NCBI GenBank assembly: GCA_024867545.1
Contig: JANFNE010000066.1
Span: 248,001 to 312,000, forward strand
Source of the DNA: Phytopythium helicoides
Lineage: Eukaryota > Oomycota > Peronosporomycetes > Pythiales > Pythiaceae
Direction of reading: 5' to 3'
Length of the DNA stretch: 64,000 nucleotides
The notes below the pieces were generated by a model that saw only the letters and a list, made by a program, of their open reading frames with translations, did no database searches and had not been told where the DNA came from. A program made the translations under genes and the position numbers. Shown here piece by piece: positions 31,801 to 41,570 of this stretch; position 1 is the first letter of the stretch, and each line of letters begins with the position of its first letter.

Positions 31801-33542
31801 CGCAGGCCCCACTTCGTTCATTGCCTGTTCCCCAGGACAGTTGGAGGTCCGTGAGCATGGATTTCATATTCGGACTTCCGCGAGACAAGCACGGCAGGAA
31901 AGGGATCCTGGTGTTTGTGGACCGATTCAGCAAGATGGTCCATCTTGCTCCTGTTTCGGACAAGATCTCAGCCGAGAAGACAGCCAAGGTCTTTCTGGAT
32001 GTGGTATTCCGTTTGCACGGCTTGCCAACTGAGATCGTGTCAGACCGTGACACCCGCTTCACATCCAAGTTTTGGCGCGCATTGTTCAAATTGTTGGGCA
32101 CCAAGCTGTCCATGTCAACAGCGGCGCACCCTGAAACGGACGGTCAAACGGAACGAGTGAATCGTGTCCTTGAAGACGTATTGCGTAGTTACGCTACGTC
32201 ATTTAGAGAGTGGAGTGAATTTCTCCCTCTCTGCGAGTTTGCGTTGAACAACTCCACGCATGTCTCGACGGGTCACTCCCCATTCTATGTGAACTACGGT
32301 CTCCATCCGAGAGTACCAGCGTCACTAGTGGGAGAGGTCTCTACCTTAAGTGGGGGAGGGACTACGGCGAATGACAATACGCCGCAGTCAGATGATGACC
32401 TGAATGCTGCTATCGAGTTCAATGCCAATTTTGAATCGATGAGACCGTTAGATGAACTAACTGGTCGCGAGAAGCAGCTAGTCGATGACTTTGTCGTGCG
32501 GAGACAAGCCGTTGTGAGGTTTGTTCGAGACGCAATCGCACAGGCTCAGGATCTGCAAAAGCAAAACGCAGACAAGAGTGGAAGGAAGAACAAGCAATCT
32601 TTCAAGGTCAATGATCTTGTATTGCTTAGTTCGGCGAACCTGCCTGAACATGCAGTGTCCAACCTGGGAAGTTCGAAACTTCTGCCAAGGTTCATTGGAC
32701 CGTTCACGGTGGTGAAATGCAATGGTGATGCCTACACACTAGACATCCCAACGAGGATGCGTCTGCACCCAACGTTTTACGTGGGCAGACTAAAGCCTTA
32801 CCTTCCGAGTGGGTCCGCAGACCCTAGTGAGCCTTGCGCGAGTGATCCATACGATCATGAAGCTGCTCCATTTGGTGGCGAAGAGTCTTCAACTCATCGT
32901 CATGGAGCTTCTTCTCGGCATAGAGGCGCTGAAGCACATCGAAGGACTCCTCCTTCACTGCTTCCAACGCAAGAAGGCGAGATTGGTACTCCTTACGAAG
33001 TACCTCGAGCGCAGTCCCTGCCTCCTCCACAGAGCGAAGCAGACGCTCATGGAATGCCTCTCGAGCCTTCTGAGTCTTCTGGAGTCGCTCAAGTTCGGCC
33101 TGAACTTGCTCGAACCGTTGCTCAAAACGGGACTCCAATGCCGAACGCTGGGCTGGACCATCGGACAGCGAGTCAAGTATTGACTCCTGCTCCTTCAGCT
33201 GGTCCTCGAGGCTGTCGCACCGGTCAGCGAGAACCGCGTCGCGAACTTCCAGTGCCTCGATCTGCGCACGATGAGCGCTCTTCCACTTCCAGAGCCGCTC
33301 GATCGTTTTCGCGTTCAGCCCCACCTCCTCTGATCGATCATCAGGGAGAGCGTCGATGGATCGTGGAGTCGATTGTTGGTCACAAGGACCGACAGACTCA
33401 TGGGAAGAAGCGATTGACTCGTCAACGCTTCTACCGAGTTCGGTGGCGCGGCTACCCACCGAGTTCGGACACGTGGGAACCGAGACAGACTCTCGAGTCT
33501 GATATTCCCGACGTGGTCCGCAGCTACGAGGCAAGCTTGTAG
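28812..33542 (+). CDS. pol: Gypsy Pol: protease, RT, RNase H, integrase, chromodomain
   Basis: Expressed by -1 frameshift from gag; about 1576 codons beyond the shift. Order by genomic position: aspartic protease with ALVDTGASNNFV (~29011); reverse transcriptase with SAIDLKDGFYQLRM (~30310) and catalytic YFDD (~30500); RNase H with VVCDASDYAIGCAL and YTDHASLRTAV; integrase with the HHCC finger (HDSPSGGHLGREKT...CEICQRVK, ~31650-31790) and the DDE triad in SMDFIFGLPRD, VSDRDTRFTS and ETDGQTERVN (~31850-32160). A Pro/Ser/His-rich linker (~32820-33320) separates the integrase C-terminus from a chromodomain (RWIVESIVGHKDRQ; YRVRWRGYPPSSDTWEP). All catalytic residues are present. Chromodomains direct integration to marked chromatin in related elements. 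The linker region is overlapped by a long antisense ORF. Confidence 0.94.
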   Translation, partial: RERPVGAGLPTGPDKRTVNVVETQDSGPDVHEARAVSTRSDGSVSQSTALITLKVHVDGIETPLRALVDTGASNNFVRVKVVIGSDKTLHDATKEMVVRLANGSTVKMPKRTVRLAIEFEDFRGEDEFILLDLDDKFDIILGMPWLKRYQPRIDWMKMKISVDKIVNEDLGCVAAGEVIWAYASVEDASNGTQECDGPSIPQDKPETTTGGGAVRRQKKTVSFAIGDEKARHGVKCEDPSQDTKKPDEESFPSSSIPDQDASQGDEGGDPQRGITSSYANVVVYGEDGDVDVFRHVKIENPPSSVEDLVSLPVMSKKALMRSLAKGEISQLCAIVEAIDEDLVNTASSVDADVLHEKTRKERFEEQSWDALKENPVYELVREFEDIFPDKVPDELPFDRGIRHEIDVLPGTKYCITRQWPLPKEQVDAIDEFFAQRAKAGHVRESKSPHCSPTFCVKKATGGWRIVHAFNKLNDATIPAQTPVPRKDMILDGMVGSTVFSAIDLKDGFYQLRMRESDVPLTAVSTPSGMLWEWLVMPQGLKNAPATFNRMVTNVLRPLRTFAPSYFDDIFVHSKAVDGRSDVDVHLDHLRQVFQAMRENKLYANLKKCVFFAHEIPVLGCFVGKNGVRVDPEKVKAIDDWPVPQNVKQLRQWLGLANYLHKYTRNYAALVQPLTQLLKKDVEWKWSEDHQAAFEEVKRSLREAPVLALPNHDKPFHVVCDASDYAIGCALMQHDDEGRERVVSYQSRQLRPAERNYPVHDKELLAMKYALVKFRVYLLGEERFAIYTDHASLRTAVKTPHLSQRMARWLSFFAEYNFVVHYKPGKMNILADALSRRPDYDPKSKNEDPDEACRLCEDVQAIAVQASTSVREDIIEGYKSDETCQDLIKYFKNPSDKALQGLPARTRSRVHRFRVHNGLLYYAVEDGDTERVVVPNDEGVRHRLLYEYHDSPSGGHLGREKTFLSLSRDYYWPHMYKWVRKYVKTCEICQRVKPSGSTQAPLRSLPVPQDSWRSVSMDFIFGLPRDKHGRKGILVFVDRFSKMVHLAPVSDKISAEKTAKVFLDVVFRLHGLPTEIVSDRDTRFTSKFWRALFKLLGTKLSMSTAAHPETDGQTERVNRVLEDVLRSYATSFREWSEFLPLCEFALNNSTHVSTGHSPFYVNYGLHPRVPASLVGEVSTLSGGGTTANDNTPQSDDDLNAAIEFNANFESMRPLDELTGREKQLVDDFVVRRQAVVRFVRDAIAQAQDLQKQNADKSGRKNKQSFKVNDLVLLSSANLPEHAVSNLGSSKLLPRFIGPFTVVKCNGDAYTLDIPTRMRLHPTFYVGRLKPYLPSGSADPSEPCASDPYDHEAAPFGGEESSTHRHGASSRHRGAEAHRRTPPSLLPTQEGEIGTPYEVPRAQSLPPPQSEADAHGMPLEPSESSGVAQVRPELARTVAQNGTPMPNAGLDHRTASQVLTPAPSAGPRGCRTGQREPRRELPVPRSAHDERSSTSRAARSFSRSAPPPLIDHQGERRWIVESIVGHKDRQTHGKKRLTRQRFYRVRWRGYPPSSDTWEPRQTLESDIPDVVRSYEASL

Positions 33543-33858
33543 CGTCGCTGGAGACGCTACCGCGACGAAGGCCATGGGCTGCCTTGTCGTGACTTGGAGT
33601 CTTGCTGAGCAAGCGCTCCATCTTGCCCTCGTTCTCAAGGCGAACAAAGGCTCGCCAAGAGTCTGCCTTGGCTGTGATAGGTTGGTCCGGATCATCGCGA
33701 TTGTTGATCCGACGCCAACGGAAGAACCGCTCCTTATAGAACTCCATATCTCCCACCCGACGGCGGATGGAAGTCACATCGAAGAGTTCTGGAGCCCGGC
33801 GCTGGTGCTTGCGCACTGCGGGTTCTTCGAGAGATGCTTGGTCACTTGATCGCTTCAT
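32824..33858 (-). CDS. antisense coiled-coil ORF overlapping Gypsy pol 3' end
   Basis: 344 codons on the opposite strand from an ATG at 33858 (context GCCATGAAG) to TAG at 32824. It has three parts. The N-terminus (residues 1-~105, lying beyond the pol stop) has a basic start (MKRSSDQ...RKHQRR) and a Trp/Arg-rich block (MEFYKERFFRWRRINNRD; ITAKADSWRAFVRLENEGK). The middle (~105-180), opposite the chromodomain, is Ser/Pro-rich. The C-terminal ~155 residues form a long predicted coiled coil (SLEDQLKEQESILDSL; FEQVQAELERLQKTQKAREA; EVLRKEYQSRLLALEAVKEE) lying opposite the low-complexity linker of pol. I do not recognise a family. Amino-acid composition favours real coding for the C-terminal part, but expression is unproven. 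Confidence 0.55.
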   Translation of the reverse strand: MKRSSDQASLEEPAVRKHQRRAPELFDVTSIRRRVGDMEFYKERFFRWRRINNRDDPDQPITAKADSWRAFVRLENEGKMERLLSKTPSHDKAAHGLRRGSVSSDATSLPRSCGPRREYQTRESVSVPTCPNSVGSRATELGRSVDESIASSHESVGPCDQQSTPRSIDALPDDRSEEVGLNAKTIERLWKWKSAHRAQIEALEVRDAVLADRCDSLEDQLKEQESILDSLSDGPAQRSALESRFEQRFEQVQAELERLQKTQKAREAFHERLLRSVEEAGTALEVLRKEYQSRLLALEAVKEESFDVLQRLYAEKKLHDDELKTLRHQMEQLHDRMDHSRKAH

Positions 33859-33912
33859 GGCGGTTTCGAAAGTGAGTCAAGCACCCCAAAGAGAGCGAGT
33901 GGTCGCTACTTT

Positions 33913-33921
33913 AAGGGGGGG
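33913..33921 (+). other. Gypsy polypurine tract
   Basis: AAGGGGGGG, four bases before the 3' LTR (which starts at 33926), in the position where plus-strand DNA synthesis is primed. Confidence 0.8.
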
Positions 33922-33925
33922 ATGA

Positions 33926-34517
33926 TGTAATGGGCCCCATGTCCATTACATGACACAATCTGGTCACAGATTGGTGTCTGTGGCAGCAGACTGGTGTGAG
34001 ACACACTCACGGGAGTAATCAATGATTGCGACCGCACGGAATGTTCTCGAAGCATTCTCGAGTGCTCTCTGCACACGTGTCTCTGTGCATGAAGATGGTT
34101 CCTGCTGGATTTCTATCTAGTGACGAAGCCGACGTGTCATTGTGGGTACATGTTAGTGGTTTCAACCAATCACAACGTGCCACGTGGCGGGAGAGAGGTT
34201 CTTTGTTGAAGAACCCGAAGCTCAAGTTCAAGTTCAAGTTGGAGAACATTCTCCTGGTCCAAGCTTCAAGTTCAACCTGATTCAACCCAAGGTTTTATAT
34301 TGCATTTGTAGGTTGATTGCATTTAACCCCATAGGACCCTAGTGGTTTTATGCTCGTAGGATTCAGGAACCATAAGCTTTTCAATTCAGTTGCAAATTTG
34401 CCGTCTTCACCTCAAGTCTCCTTCCTCCTCCCTCCAAGTCGGGAGAGGCCAAGTCTTCCTCAAGCGCAAGCGTGTGTGCCGTGTTTTGGGGACTGTCGTG
34501 GACAGCGCCCCATTACA
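33926..34517 (+). repeat. Gypsy 3' LTR
   Basis: 592 bp, the same length as the 5' LTR and identical to it in every stretch I compared. It is followed by the TGAGA target duplication. Confidence 0.95.
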
Positions 34518-36904
34518 TGAGAGCATCGGACAAAGCACGTGTGTGCTTGCTCTCTGCCGACTGCCGTCGGTAGAGAGTAAGCTGTGTACGCAGCCCTGCA
34601 GGACGCAGGCACTAACGAGAATAATGGCTCTCCACTACGATGCACACTCATGCTGCCCCACGCTCGACTCGGGTACCTTATGTACGGCACGATCGAGCGG
34701 GTGGCGGACGAGCTAGGCGCTGGGATTCTACAATCAGATAGAACGAGAAAGAACTGCCTTACGTGTGCACAAGGCAAGCAATAAAAAAACGCGCAGTCCA
34801 AGAAAGACACCGATAAACACTCACCCATTGACCAGATCGGCGGCGTTATATGCAGCGACTAGAAAGGACCAACGACGCCAGCGGACAGGTTAGGGAACCG
34901 ATACAAGGTGAACTTCATTCATCACTATGGCAACTACTGTCGAGTGTTCATGGCTCGCACGAAAGTTAAGGCCGTGAAGATGTTCGAGCCCTTTCTCGTG
35001 CAGTTCGAACGGAAGTTTGACTGCAAGATACGCGTGCTGCGGACTGACGGCTGAGGAGAATACCGGAATGTAGGCCTCTTCTGCAAGTCGACGGGCATGG
35101 CAAGGCAGGTGAGCGAGGCCAAGCGTCAGGCCTCGAATGGGAGGCAGCGAGTATGCACTAGACGACGGTGCTGAACATGGCGCGCTGCATACTGTTTGCG
35201 AGCGGATTAGCGCTGCACTTCTGGGGAGACGCAGTGCAGTACGCAACGTACATTCTGAATCGAGCGCCGACAAACGCGAAGCCGAGACGTCAGTCACCCC
35301 TGAAGATGCTGACGGGGATCAAGCTTGCGATTTCTGATATCGTCCTGTTCGTGAGCCCATACCGCGTTCCAGGACCTGGGCAAGAACGCTTGGAAGCCAA
35401 TAGGCAAAGTCGGTGTGATCATCTGCAAGAATGACGAGAAAAAAAGGATCGAAGTGTACTTGTCTAAGGAGCGAGTAGTGATCGTAACGGCCCACGTGCA
35501 GAACGTCGAGACGATGAACGCCGTCGACAACGAACAGTTGCAGGCGCAGCTCCTACGTGAGGCCCAGAGCTGGATCGCGCAGTACAAGAACGCGACGTAG
35601 TTGTACAGCCGAAGGAGATGACCCCACGAGAAAAGCGTGGGCGTCGGGGAAAGCGGGGCAAGGGAGCACGCAAAACTATGAAGGAGCCTCAGATTCTCGA
35701 CTCCGCCGGTGATGCTTTGGATAAAGCCCCAGTAGGCGCAGCCAAAGTCACTCCACGTATGCAAACGCGCAACATGGGCAAGAAGCACGTGCCACTTGTG
35801 ATGGTGAGTATCATGGACGAGGACCCGAAGAATTACCACGTCGCGATGAGGTCGCCGAACGCGGAGGAGTGGTCGCACGCCATGACGAGCGAAATCAAGG
35901 CGCTGGCGCGGACGATGGTCGGACCTAGTAATAGTCGACGTCTACGTTAATGATCTGCTAGCAACTGGACGACGTGTGGCGAACGTGGACACGTTTTTCT
36001 TGAAGATGGTAGTACTAAATAAACATCAAGGATTTGGGGGCGGTGGCAAAGTTCCTGGGCATGGGTGTCAAGTATAGTGAGGAGAACGGGTACGAACTGG
36101 AGCAAGGTCAACCGATCAAGGAATTGTTGGAGAGGTTTGGCATGACCGACGCAAATACGGTTCGCAGTCCAGTCGAGTAGGAACAAGACGGTTAACCTGA
36201 TGGTGAGCTGCTGCCAGTGGGTGGATGCGGAACTACAGAATGGTCGACGGTGCGCACGTTTCACCCGTTGATCGAGAGTCTCTTGTGGTTTTCCCGAATC
36301 ATTAGACCGGACATTGTGTTCGCGGTTCGCTGAGCGACGCACCGTGTATACGCCACACGCCGCATGCAGCTGACTGGCGTGCGACGAAGCGTATCCTGCG
36401 CTACGTCAAGGGAACGATGGAGATAGGGCTCGCCATGAAAGGATGTGGCCACGGTGACAAGCTGCACAGCCTGATACTAGAAGGCTACAGCGATGCTGAT
36501 TACGCTGCGGACTCAAGCGACCTGAAGTCGGTGAGCGGTAGCGTATTGTGTATAGCGGGTATGCTAGTAGGATGGTTTAGCAAGAAGCAGAACAGGGTAG
36601 CACCGTCTAAGATGCTCGGGCTGAGTGAACACATGGGAGAAATTGGCGTTGCAGTGAGTCACCGCTGATCTTCTAGGTGGACAGCTAGGCAGCCATCCGT
36701 CAGATGGAAGGCGACGAGGTGACAGGTCGAGCGAAGCACATTGATGTGAGGCAAAAAATTTTCAATGACTATGTGAGAAAGAAGGTGATGAAAATACAGC
36801 ACTACGTGTCGCGCATGATGTGCGCCAACATCCTCACCAAGACGACGGTCACAAGGATCAAGCGGCTGCGGACCAGTGTCCTTGTCAGGATAACTGAGCA
36901 GGAG
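34518..36904 (+). pseudogene. old Copia integrase, RT and RNase H remnants
   Basis: Resumes the Copia interrupted at 27021. Recognisable pieces: pre-integrase finger (HARLGYLMYGTIERV...CLTCAQGKQ, 34660-34782); integrase core (NRYKVNFIHHYGNYCRVFMA; IRVLRTDG then a stop, ~34890-35055); the start of RT (NAEEWSHAMTSEIKALART, ~35850), which jumps directly to DVYVNDLLATG (~35935), so most of RT is deleted and YVDD has become YVND; and RNase H (LEGYSDADYAADSSDLKSVS, ~36478; TGRAKHIDVRQKIFNDYV, ~36725). Many stops and frameshifts separate the pieces. Not functional. Confidence 0.85.
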
Positions 36905-37027
36905 TATTGAAAGGTCGTAGCGACCGTACCGAGAGACAGGACTCTCTAGTAAGGCGCTGTACATAGCGATCAAGCCATTCCTCGGCCACTTACACCAGTT
37001 CTCAACCTACGTCAGCCTGGATTAACT
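36905..37027 (+). repeat. 3' LTR of the old Copia element
   Basis: Begins TATTGAAAGG (TGTTGAAAGG in the 5' copy) and ends GGATTAACT. It is 123 bp because a segment near its end present in the 5' LTR is missing. The satellite resumes at the next base. Confidence 0.83.
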
Positions 37028-37154
37028 CTCTAGACATGCCACCACAACGGGCGCGCGCGGACGCATCGCGCGCGCTCACATGGAGCTCTTCAAACGGAGG
37101 TCCTTGGGTGACGAGTCCAACATGACATGGTCGGACGTGGTCGCTTCCACACCT
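37028..37154 (+). repeat. single satellite unit between two Copia insertions
   Basis: One complete 125-bp unit plus two bases, with consensus sequence throughout. It ends in CACCT (37150-37154), the target duplication of the next element. Confidence 0.96.
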
Positions 37155-37521
37155 TGTTGGAGGTAGTGAGGTCTTGGACACGAAGCTTGGACGGAGCGGA
37201 GGGAGTTCTTCACTTGGACAGAAGACCGGAGCGAAGACCACTTGAGGGGTAGAAGGAAGATTCGAAAGTGATTTGATTGAGGTCCTTAGTTCGCAACTAC
37301 TTGCTACCTCTAAGCCTGCCTGTCCTTTACTGGGTTCACTCTACTTGATCTTTTCCTGGATACTGATTCACGGCAGCCAATCAGAGGGCGCCACGTGGAT
37401 CCCATCTTGTACCCACAATCTCGTACCCACGAGTTGACGTAATCGAGGAGCGTAATCAACGTGGGATCGCATTGGACTGCCTCGGGCTAGTCGGTCCAGG
37501 TCAAACCGGCTGCCCTCAACA
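37155..37521 (-). repeat. young Copia LTR (3' LTR in element orientation)
   Basis: 367 bp, ends TGTTGG...CAACA. On the reverse strand it begins TGTTGAGGGCAGCC. Contains CCAATCAG and CCACGTGG motifs on the plus strand. Confidence 0.95.
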
Positions 37522-37530
37522 CGCCCCCTC
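37522..37530 (-). other. young Copia polypurine tract
   Basis: GAGGGGGCG read on the minus strand, directly next to the LTR. The TGA stop of gag-pol (37529-37531) overlaps its first bases. Confidence 0.75.
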
Positions 37531-40500
37531 AATGCGAAGTCCCATGGATGCCGAGAGCCGCCGTGAGTTCCGTGTGGCGAGGTCCCGGGAGCGCCTTGGT
37601 CATGATGTCGGCCAGCATCGTCGCAGTCTCGCAGTACTCGAGCTTGACTTCACCACGCTTGACTTCGTCGCGGATGTGATGGTACTTGATGTCGATGTGC
37701 TTGGCGCGACCGTGGTTGACCGGGTTCTTGGTCATCTTGATGCACGACTGGTTGTCTTCGCGGATCATGAGCTCTGGTCCCGATGTGTTCGCAGCCGCAA
37801 GGATCTCGCAAACCACGCGATGAATCCACTTGCCTTCTTGGATGGCTAGGCTGAGCGCGATGTACTCCGCTTCGCTTGTCGACAGAGATACATTTGACTG
37901 CTTCTTGCTTCCCCAACTGACCGGCGCGCCCATCAGCATGAAGGTGTACCCGGATGTCGACTTGCGATCAGCGAGGTCACCAGCCCAGTCGGCGTCGGAG
38001 TAGCCGCGAAAGTCGATGACGTTGCCGGGCTTGAAGCAGATTCCGTGGTCCTTGGTGCCTTGCAAGTAGCGAAAGATACGCTTGACCGCAACCCAGTGCT
38101 CTTCTTGCGGGTTCTCCATGAACCGCGATACGTAGCCCACAGCAAACGCGATGTCCGGTCGAGTCGCTGTCATCAGATGCATCAAGGCGCCGACCGCTTC
38201 CCGAAACGGAGCGTTCACCTTGGTAGATGCATCGCTTGGAACTAGACGTGAACTCATGTCGACCGGACTCACCACAGCCTTGCACTGGAGCATGTTGAAA
38301 CGCGTGAGGATGTCGTTGATGTAGCGTCGCTGGCACAGTGTGATGCTTCCATCGGGTCCATAGACCAACTCGATGCCGAGCACGAACGCACACTTGCCGC
38401 TGTCGGTCATTTCGAAGCGCATCTTCAGGTCATACTTGGTGCGTGCAATCAGCTCGATCGAGCTTCCCGTCACCAGAACATCGTCGACGTAGACCAAGAT
38501 GAGCACGCAGTGGTCGTTGACGATCTTGATGTAGAGACACGGGTCGAACGCTGACACTTGGAAGCCGATGGAGCACACGAACTCGTCGAAGGTCTCGTTC
38601 CACACACGCGAAGCTTGCTTGAGGCCGTAGATCGCCTTCACCAGTTCAAGGCAGTCAAAGCCGCCGTCCAACTCGACGCCTTCTGGAACCACACAGTACA
38701 CGACCTCCTTCATCACGCCGTATAAGAATGCCGTCACCACGTCCAGTTGATCGAGTTGCCAACCGAAGAAGACGATGAGCGCGATCACGATGCGCAGCGT
38801 CGCGTACTTGACAACGGGCGAGAACGTTTCCGTGTAGTCGATGCCGTACTTCTGCTTGAATCCCTTGGCCACGAGGCGTGCCTTGTACTTCTCGATGGAC
38901 CCGTCAGCCTTTCGCTTGATCTTGAATACCCACTTGGTGCCAATGGCGCGTTGTCCCGTTGGAAGCTTGGCCGCACGAAACACTCCTCGAAGTCGCATCG
39001 ATTCCAGCTCCGCGCGAATCGCTTTGCGCCAGTGAGCTTGGTCCGGACCGTTCACTGCTTCTTCGAATGTTGTTGGCTCGGAGAGGTCGGAGGCTTCAAC
39101 AGCGTTGGCGCTTGCTCGCCAAAACACAGGAGGAGTCGAAGGGTCCGAGCCGTCGTGTTGGCCGCCAGATTTTTCTTCTTCGTCTTCTTGGCGCGAGGGA
39201 GAACTGCGCGGCGCACTTGCTTCTTCCAATCCAACTCGGTGTCGAACAGCCCGCGATCTTCCAGCAGTGTCATCTTCAGTCGCCGATCGGTTCTTGCGCT
39301 TCCCCGCCTGCGTGTAGTCCGTCTGTCCTGGTCCATCTTCAGCAATTTCGAGAGAGTCGAAGGCGAGATCTTCCACGTCTTCATCGGAGGCCGCTGGCGA
39401 GAACCCGAAAGTCGATTCGTCGAAGGTGACATCGCGAGTGATAACCACCTGCCCCTCCTCGATGTCATAAACCCGATAGGCCTTTGACGCTTCCTCATAT
39501 CCGACGAACAACCCAGCACGAGACTTCGGGTCCCACTTGAGCCGCTTCTCTTTCGGAGTCAGCACGTAAGCGTGACAACCAAACACACGCATGTGCTTCA
39601 CACTTGGCTTGGACTTGTACAGAATCTCGAACGGAGTCTTGTGCTGGAACTTGGGAGATGGTAGACGATTCTTGACGTAGATGGCTGTCATCGCTGCCTC
39701 AGCCCAGAAGATCTTGTCCATCTTGGCGTGGTGAAGCATGCTGCGGCCGATCGTGATGATTGTCCGGATGGCTCGCTCTGCTGTGCCGTTGGTCTGGTGC
39801 GCGTAGGGAACCGTTGTTTGCTGCTCGATGCCTTCGTCTTCGTAGAACACCTTGAGCGAGTTGGTAGCAAACTCACGCGCTCCATCATGACGCACGAACT
39901 TGACCTTCTTGCCGAATTGGTTCTGGACCTTGGTGATGTACGTCTTGATGCAGTCCTCGCTTTCCGACTTGGCACGCAGACAGAATCCCTTCATGCATCC
40001 GCTGGCTTCGTCGACGATCAGCAGCAGATACTTGCTTCCACCCAGAGAGTCTTCTTCCATGGGTCCGCAGATGTCGAAGTGGAGCAACTCGAACGTGTCG
40101 TAGTGGCGCTTGTCACGGTTGCTTGGAAATGGCCTTTGGACCATCTTTCCTTGTTGACAGCCGCGGCACACGCTTGGTCCACTCGAGCTGGAGGGTAGCT
40201 TCGCGTCCTTGATCATTTCGTTGTTGACCATCTTGCGAAGCACCTCGACTGGAGCGTGACCCATGCGTGCGTGCAGATCAACAGTTCTTCTACTGGTTGC
40301 CGCGTTAGCCGATCGCTGAGGCGTGCGAAGCCAGTAGAGTCCGTCAACGAGGTCTGCCGTCGCCACCACTTGCTTCGAAGTCTTGCGCGCAACATGCATC
40401 TTGGTGCCGTCGAAGATCACTTGGAACTGGCCATTCTTGTTGATTTGCGGCACCGATAGAAGATTCTTGCTCATGTCGGGGACATACAGCGCGTCCTTGA

Positions 40501-41551
40501 TCTCGATCTCGCGCTCTTCACCGTTGGGCAGAAGCACTCGCTCGAAGATGCTTCCCACACCCTTGATGGCCGCCTTGTTGCCGTTGGCCACCGATAGTTC
40601 GCCGTCGTCTCGCTCAATCAGGCTGGCGAACTTGGCCTTGTCGTTGCAGATGTGGTGCGTTGCGCCGCTGTCGACCGCCCACATCCCGGGCATCTTCTCG
40701 CCCGTCGAAACTCCACACTCGAGGGAAACCGCAAACGCAACTCGCTGGTTGTCGTAGTCGTAGTCGTCGTTCCTCCATTGAGCGCTGTTGGCCCCGCGTC
40801 CACGGCCATTGCCGCCGCGTCTTGGACCTCCTCGGTTCTCGTCCTTCTGCTTGGTCCAGCACTTGTCAACCAAATGCCCCATCTTGCCGCAGTAAGTGCA
40901 CTGGCGAGGCTCTCGGTCGATACTGAACGCCTTGGTCGCGTCTTCAGTCTTCATCGCCGGAGTCTTCTCGCCTTGCCGCTTGATATGCTCATTCGTGAGC
41001 ACCTTCACAACGTCTCGCGTCCGCAGCTCTGCGTTGCTCATCTCCAAGTTGAGCACGACGTTCTCGTAGCTCTTGGGGAGACTGCGTAGCAAGCAGATCG
41101 CCACATCTTCGTCCTCCATCTTGGCGCCGATGTTGCTGAGCTTGGAGCTGATGTTGAGGACCTCATTGCAATGATGCAACACATTGCCGCCTTCCGCCAT
41201 CTCCATGCTGAAGAGCTGTCGCTTCAAGTAGATGCGACCAGCCTTCTGCGATCCACCGTAAAGGGTCTTCAAGCGCTCCCACGCCACCCAGGCTTCCTCA
41301 CAGTCGTCGACCACGTGATGGTAGTCCGCGTCCATGTGGAGCAGCATCAAGCCGAACGCGATGCTGCTTGCCTTGACGTAGTCGTCCTTGGCCCGCGGAT
41401 CCGTGAAGCTCGGAGTCGTCTCGCGGTTTACGACATGCCACGTCGACTTGGTCAGGAACACGCCACGCATGTAGCGGCTCCAAGTCGCGTAGTTGTCTCC
41501 GTTGAACTTGTCGATGGAGACCTTGGTCGAGGCGTCTTGCGCAGAGGACAT
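37529..41551 (-). CDS. Copia Gag-Pol polyprotein
   Basis: 1340 aa in one uninterrupted frame from ATG 41551; an in-frame ATG at 41566, within the primer-binding site, would add five residues. Gag (UBN2-like, [14 protein letters not shown]) reaches ~residue 200; zinc knuckle [14 protein letters not shown] at ~218-231; protease [12 protein letters not shown] with Asp ~294; pre-integrase HHCC (H427, H432, C462, C465); integrase catalytic D493 (FDICGP), D556 (RHDGAREF) and E592 (GTAERAI); reverse transcriptase from ~830 with [27 protein letters not shown] and YVDD at ~1021-1024; RNase H with [30 protein letters not shown] and [13 protein letters not shown]. Domain order IN before RT identifies Copia/Pseudoviridae. 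Every catalytic residue is intact. Gag and Pol are one frame, so the Gag:Pol ratio must be set by splicing or processing. Confidence 0.95.
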   Translation of the reverse strand: MSSAQDASTKVSIDKFNGDNYATWSRYMRGVFLTKSTWHVVNRETTPSFTDPRAKDDYVKASSIAFGLMLLHMDADYHHVVDDCEEAWVAWERLKTLYGGSQKAGRIYLKRQLFSMEMAEGGNVLHHCNEVLNISSKLSNIGAKMEDEDVAICLLRSLPKSYENVVLNLEMSNAELRTRDVVKVLTNEHIKRQGEKTPAMKTEDATKAFSIDREPRQCTYCGKMGHLVDKCWTKQKDENRGGPRRGGNGRGRGANSAQWRNDDYDYDNQRVAFAVSLECGVSTGEKMPGMWAVDSGATHHICNDKAKFASLIERDDGELSVANGNKAAIKGVGSIFERVLLPNGEEREIEIKDALYVPDMSKNLLSVPQINKNGQFQVIFDGTKMHVARKTSKQVVATADLVDGLYWLRTPQRSANAATSRRTVDLHARMGHAPVEVLRKMVNNEMIKDAKLPSSSSGPSVCRGCQQGKMVQRPFPSNRDKRHYDTFELLHFDICGPMEEDSLGGSKYLLLIVDEASGCMKGFCLRAKSESEDCIKTYITKVQNQFGKKVKFVRHDGAREFATNSLKVFYEDEGIEQQTTVPYAHQTNGTAERAIRTIITIGRSMLHHAKMDKIFWAEAAMTAIYVKNRLPSPKFQHKTPFEILYKSKPSVKHMRVFGCHAYVLTPKEKRLKWDPKSRAGLFVGYEEASKAYRVYDIEEGQVVITRDVTFDESTFGFSPAASDEDVEDLAFDSLEIAEDGPGQTDYTQAGKRKNRSATEDDTAGRSRAVRHRVGLEEASAPRSSPSRQEDEEEKSGGQHDGSDPSTPPVFWRASANAVEASDLSEPTTFEEAVNGPDQAHWRKAIRAELESMRLRGVFRAAKLPTGQRAIGTKWVFKIKRKADGSIEKYKARLVAKGFKQKYGIDYTETFSPVVKYATLRIVIALIVFFGWQLDQLDVVTAFLYGVMKEVVYCVVPEGVELDGGFDCLELVKAIYGLKQASRVWNETFDEFVCSIGFQVSAFDPCLYIKIVNDHCVLILVYVDDVLVTGSSIELIARTKYDLKMRFEMTDSGKCAFVLGIELVYGPDGSITLCQRRYINDILTRFNMLQCKAVVSPVDMSSRLVPSDASTKVNAPFREAVGALMHLMTATRPDIAFAVGYVSRFMENPQEEHWVAVKRIFRYLQGTKDHGICFKPGNVIDFRGYSDADWAGDLADRKSTSGYTFMLMGAPVSWGSKKQSNVSLSTSEAEYIALSLAIQEGKWIHRVVCEILAAANTSGPELMIREDNQSCIKMTKNPVNHGRAKHIDIKYHHIRDEVKRGEVKLEYCETATMLADIMTKALPGPRHTELTAALGIHGTSH

Positions 41552-41558
41552 GGTGCTT

Positions 41559-41570
41559 GGGCTCATAACC
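41559..41570 (-). other. young Copia primer-binding site
   Basis: GGTTATGAGCCC on the minus strand, directly inside the 5' LTR. The old Copia element has GGTTATGAGTCC in the same place, so both use the same kind of tRNA primer. It contains an in-frame ATG. Confidence 0.65.

Larger units (their letters stand above)
27022..34517 (+). mobile_element. young Gypsy chromovirus-type LTR retrotransposon
   Basis: 7496 bp, complete. It has 592-bp LTRs at both ends with no difference that I noticed, TG...CA termini, and a perfect 5-bp target duplication TGAGA (27017-27021 and 34518-34522). A primer-binding site lies just after the 5' LTR, gag and pol are intact in -1 related frames, pol ends in a chromodomain, and a G-rich polypurine tract precedes the 3' LTR. 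A long antisense ORF overlaps the 3' part of pol. Domain order PR-RT-RH-IN-CHD identifies it as Gypsy/Metaviridae. Same-length LTRs and open frames argue for very recent insertion and possible activity. Confidence 0.96.
23829..37027 (+). mobile_element. old, decayed Copia LTR retrotransposon (host of nested insertions)
   Basis: Bounded by two related LTRs (23829-23968 and 36905-37027) and inserted into a satellite unit with a 4-5 bp target duplication (CTCTG at 23824, CTCTA at 37028). Internal order follows Copia: gag with zinc knuckle, protease, pre-integrase HHCC, integrase, reverse transcriptase remnant, RNase H. The coding sequence is broken by stops, frameshifts and a large deletion in RT. 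Two later insertions lie within it: a 1.6-kb unknown segment (25056-26682) and a complete Gypsy element (27022-34517). Without them the element would be about 4.1 kb. Confidence 0.88.

Noticed and set aside
38747..39487. 246-codon plus-strand frame inside the young Copia
   Set aside because: Opposite well-conserved RT sequence; it looks like random shadow and lacks the coherent heptad pattern seen in the Gypsy antisense ORF.
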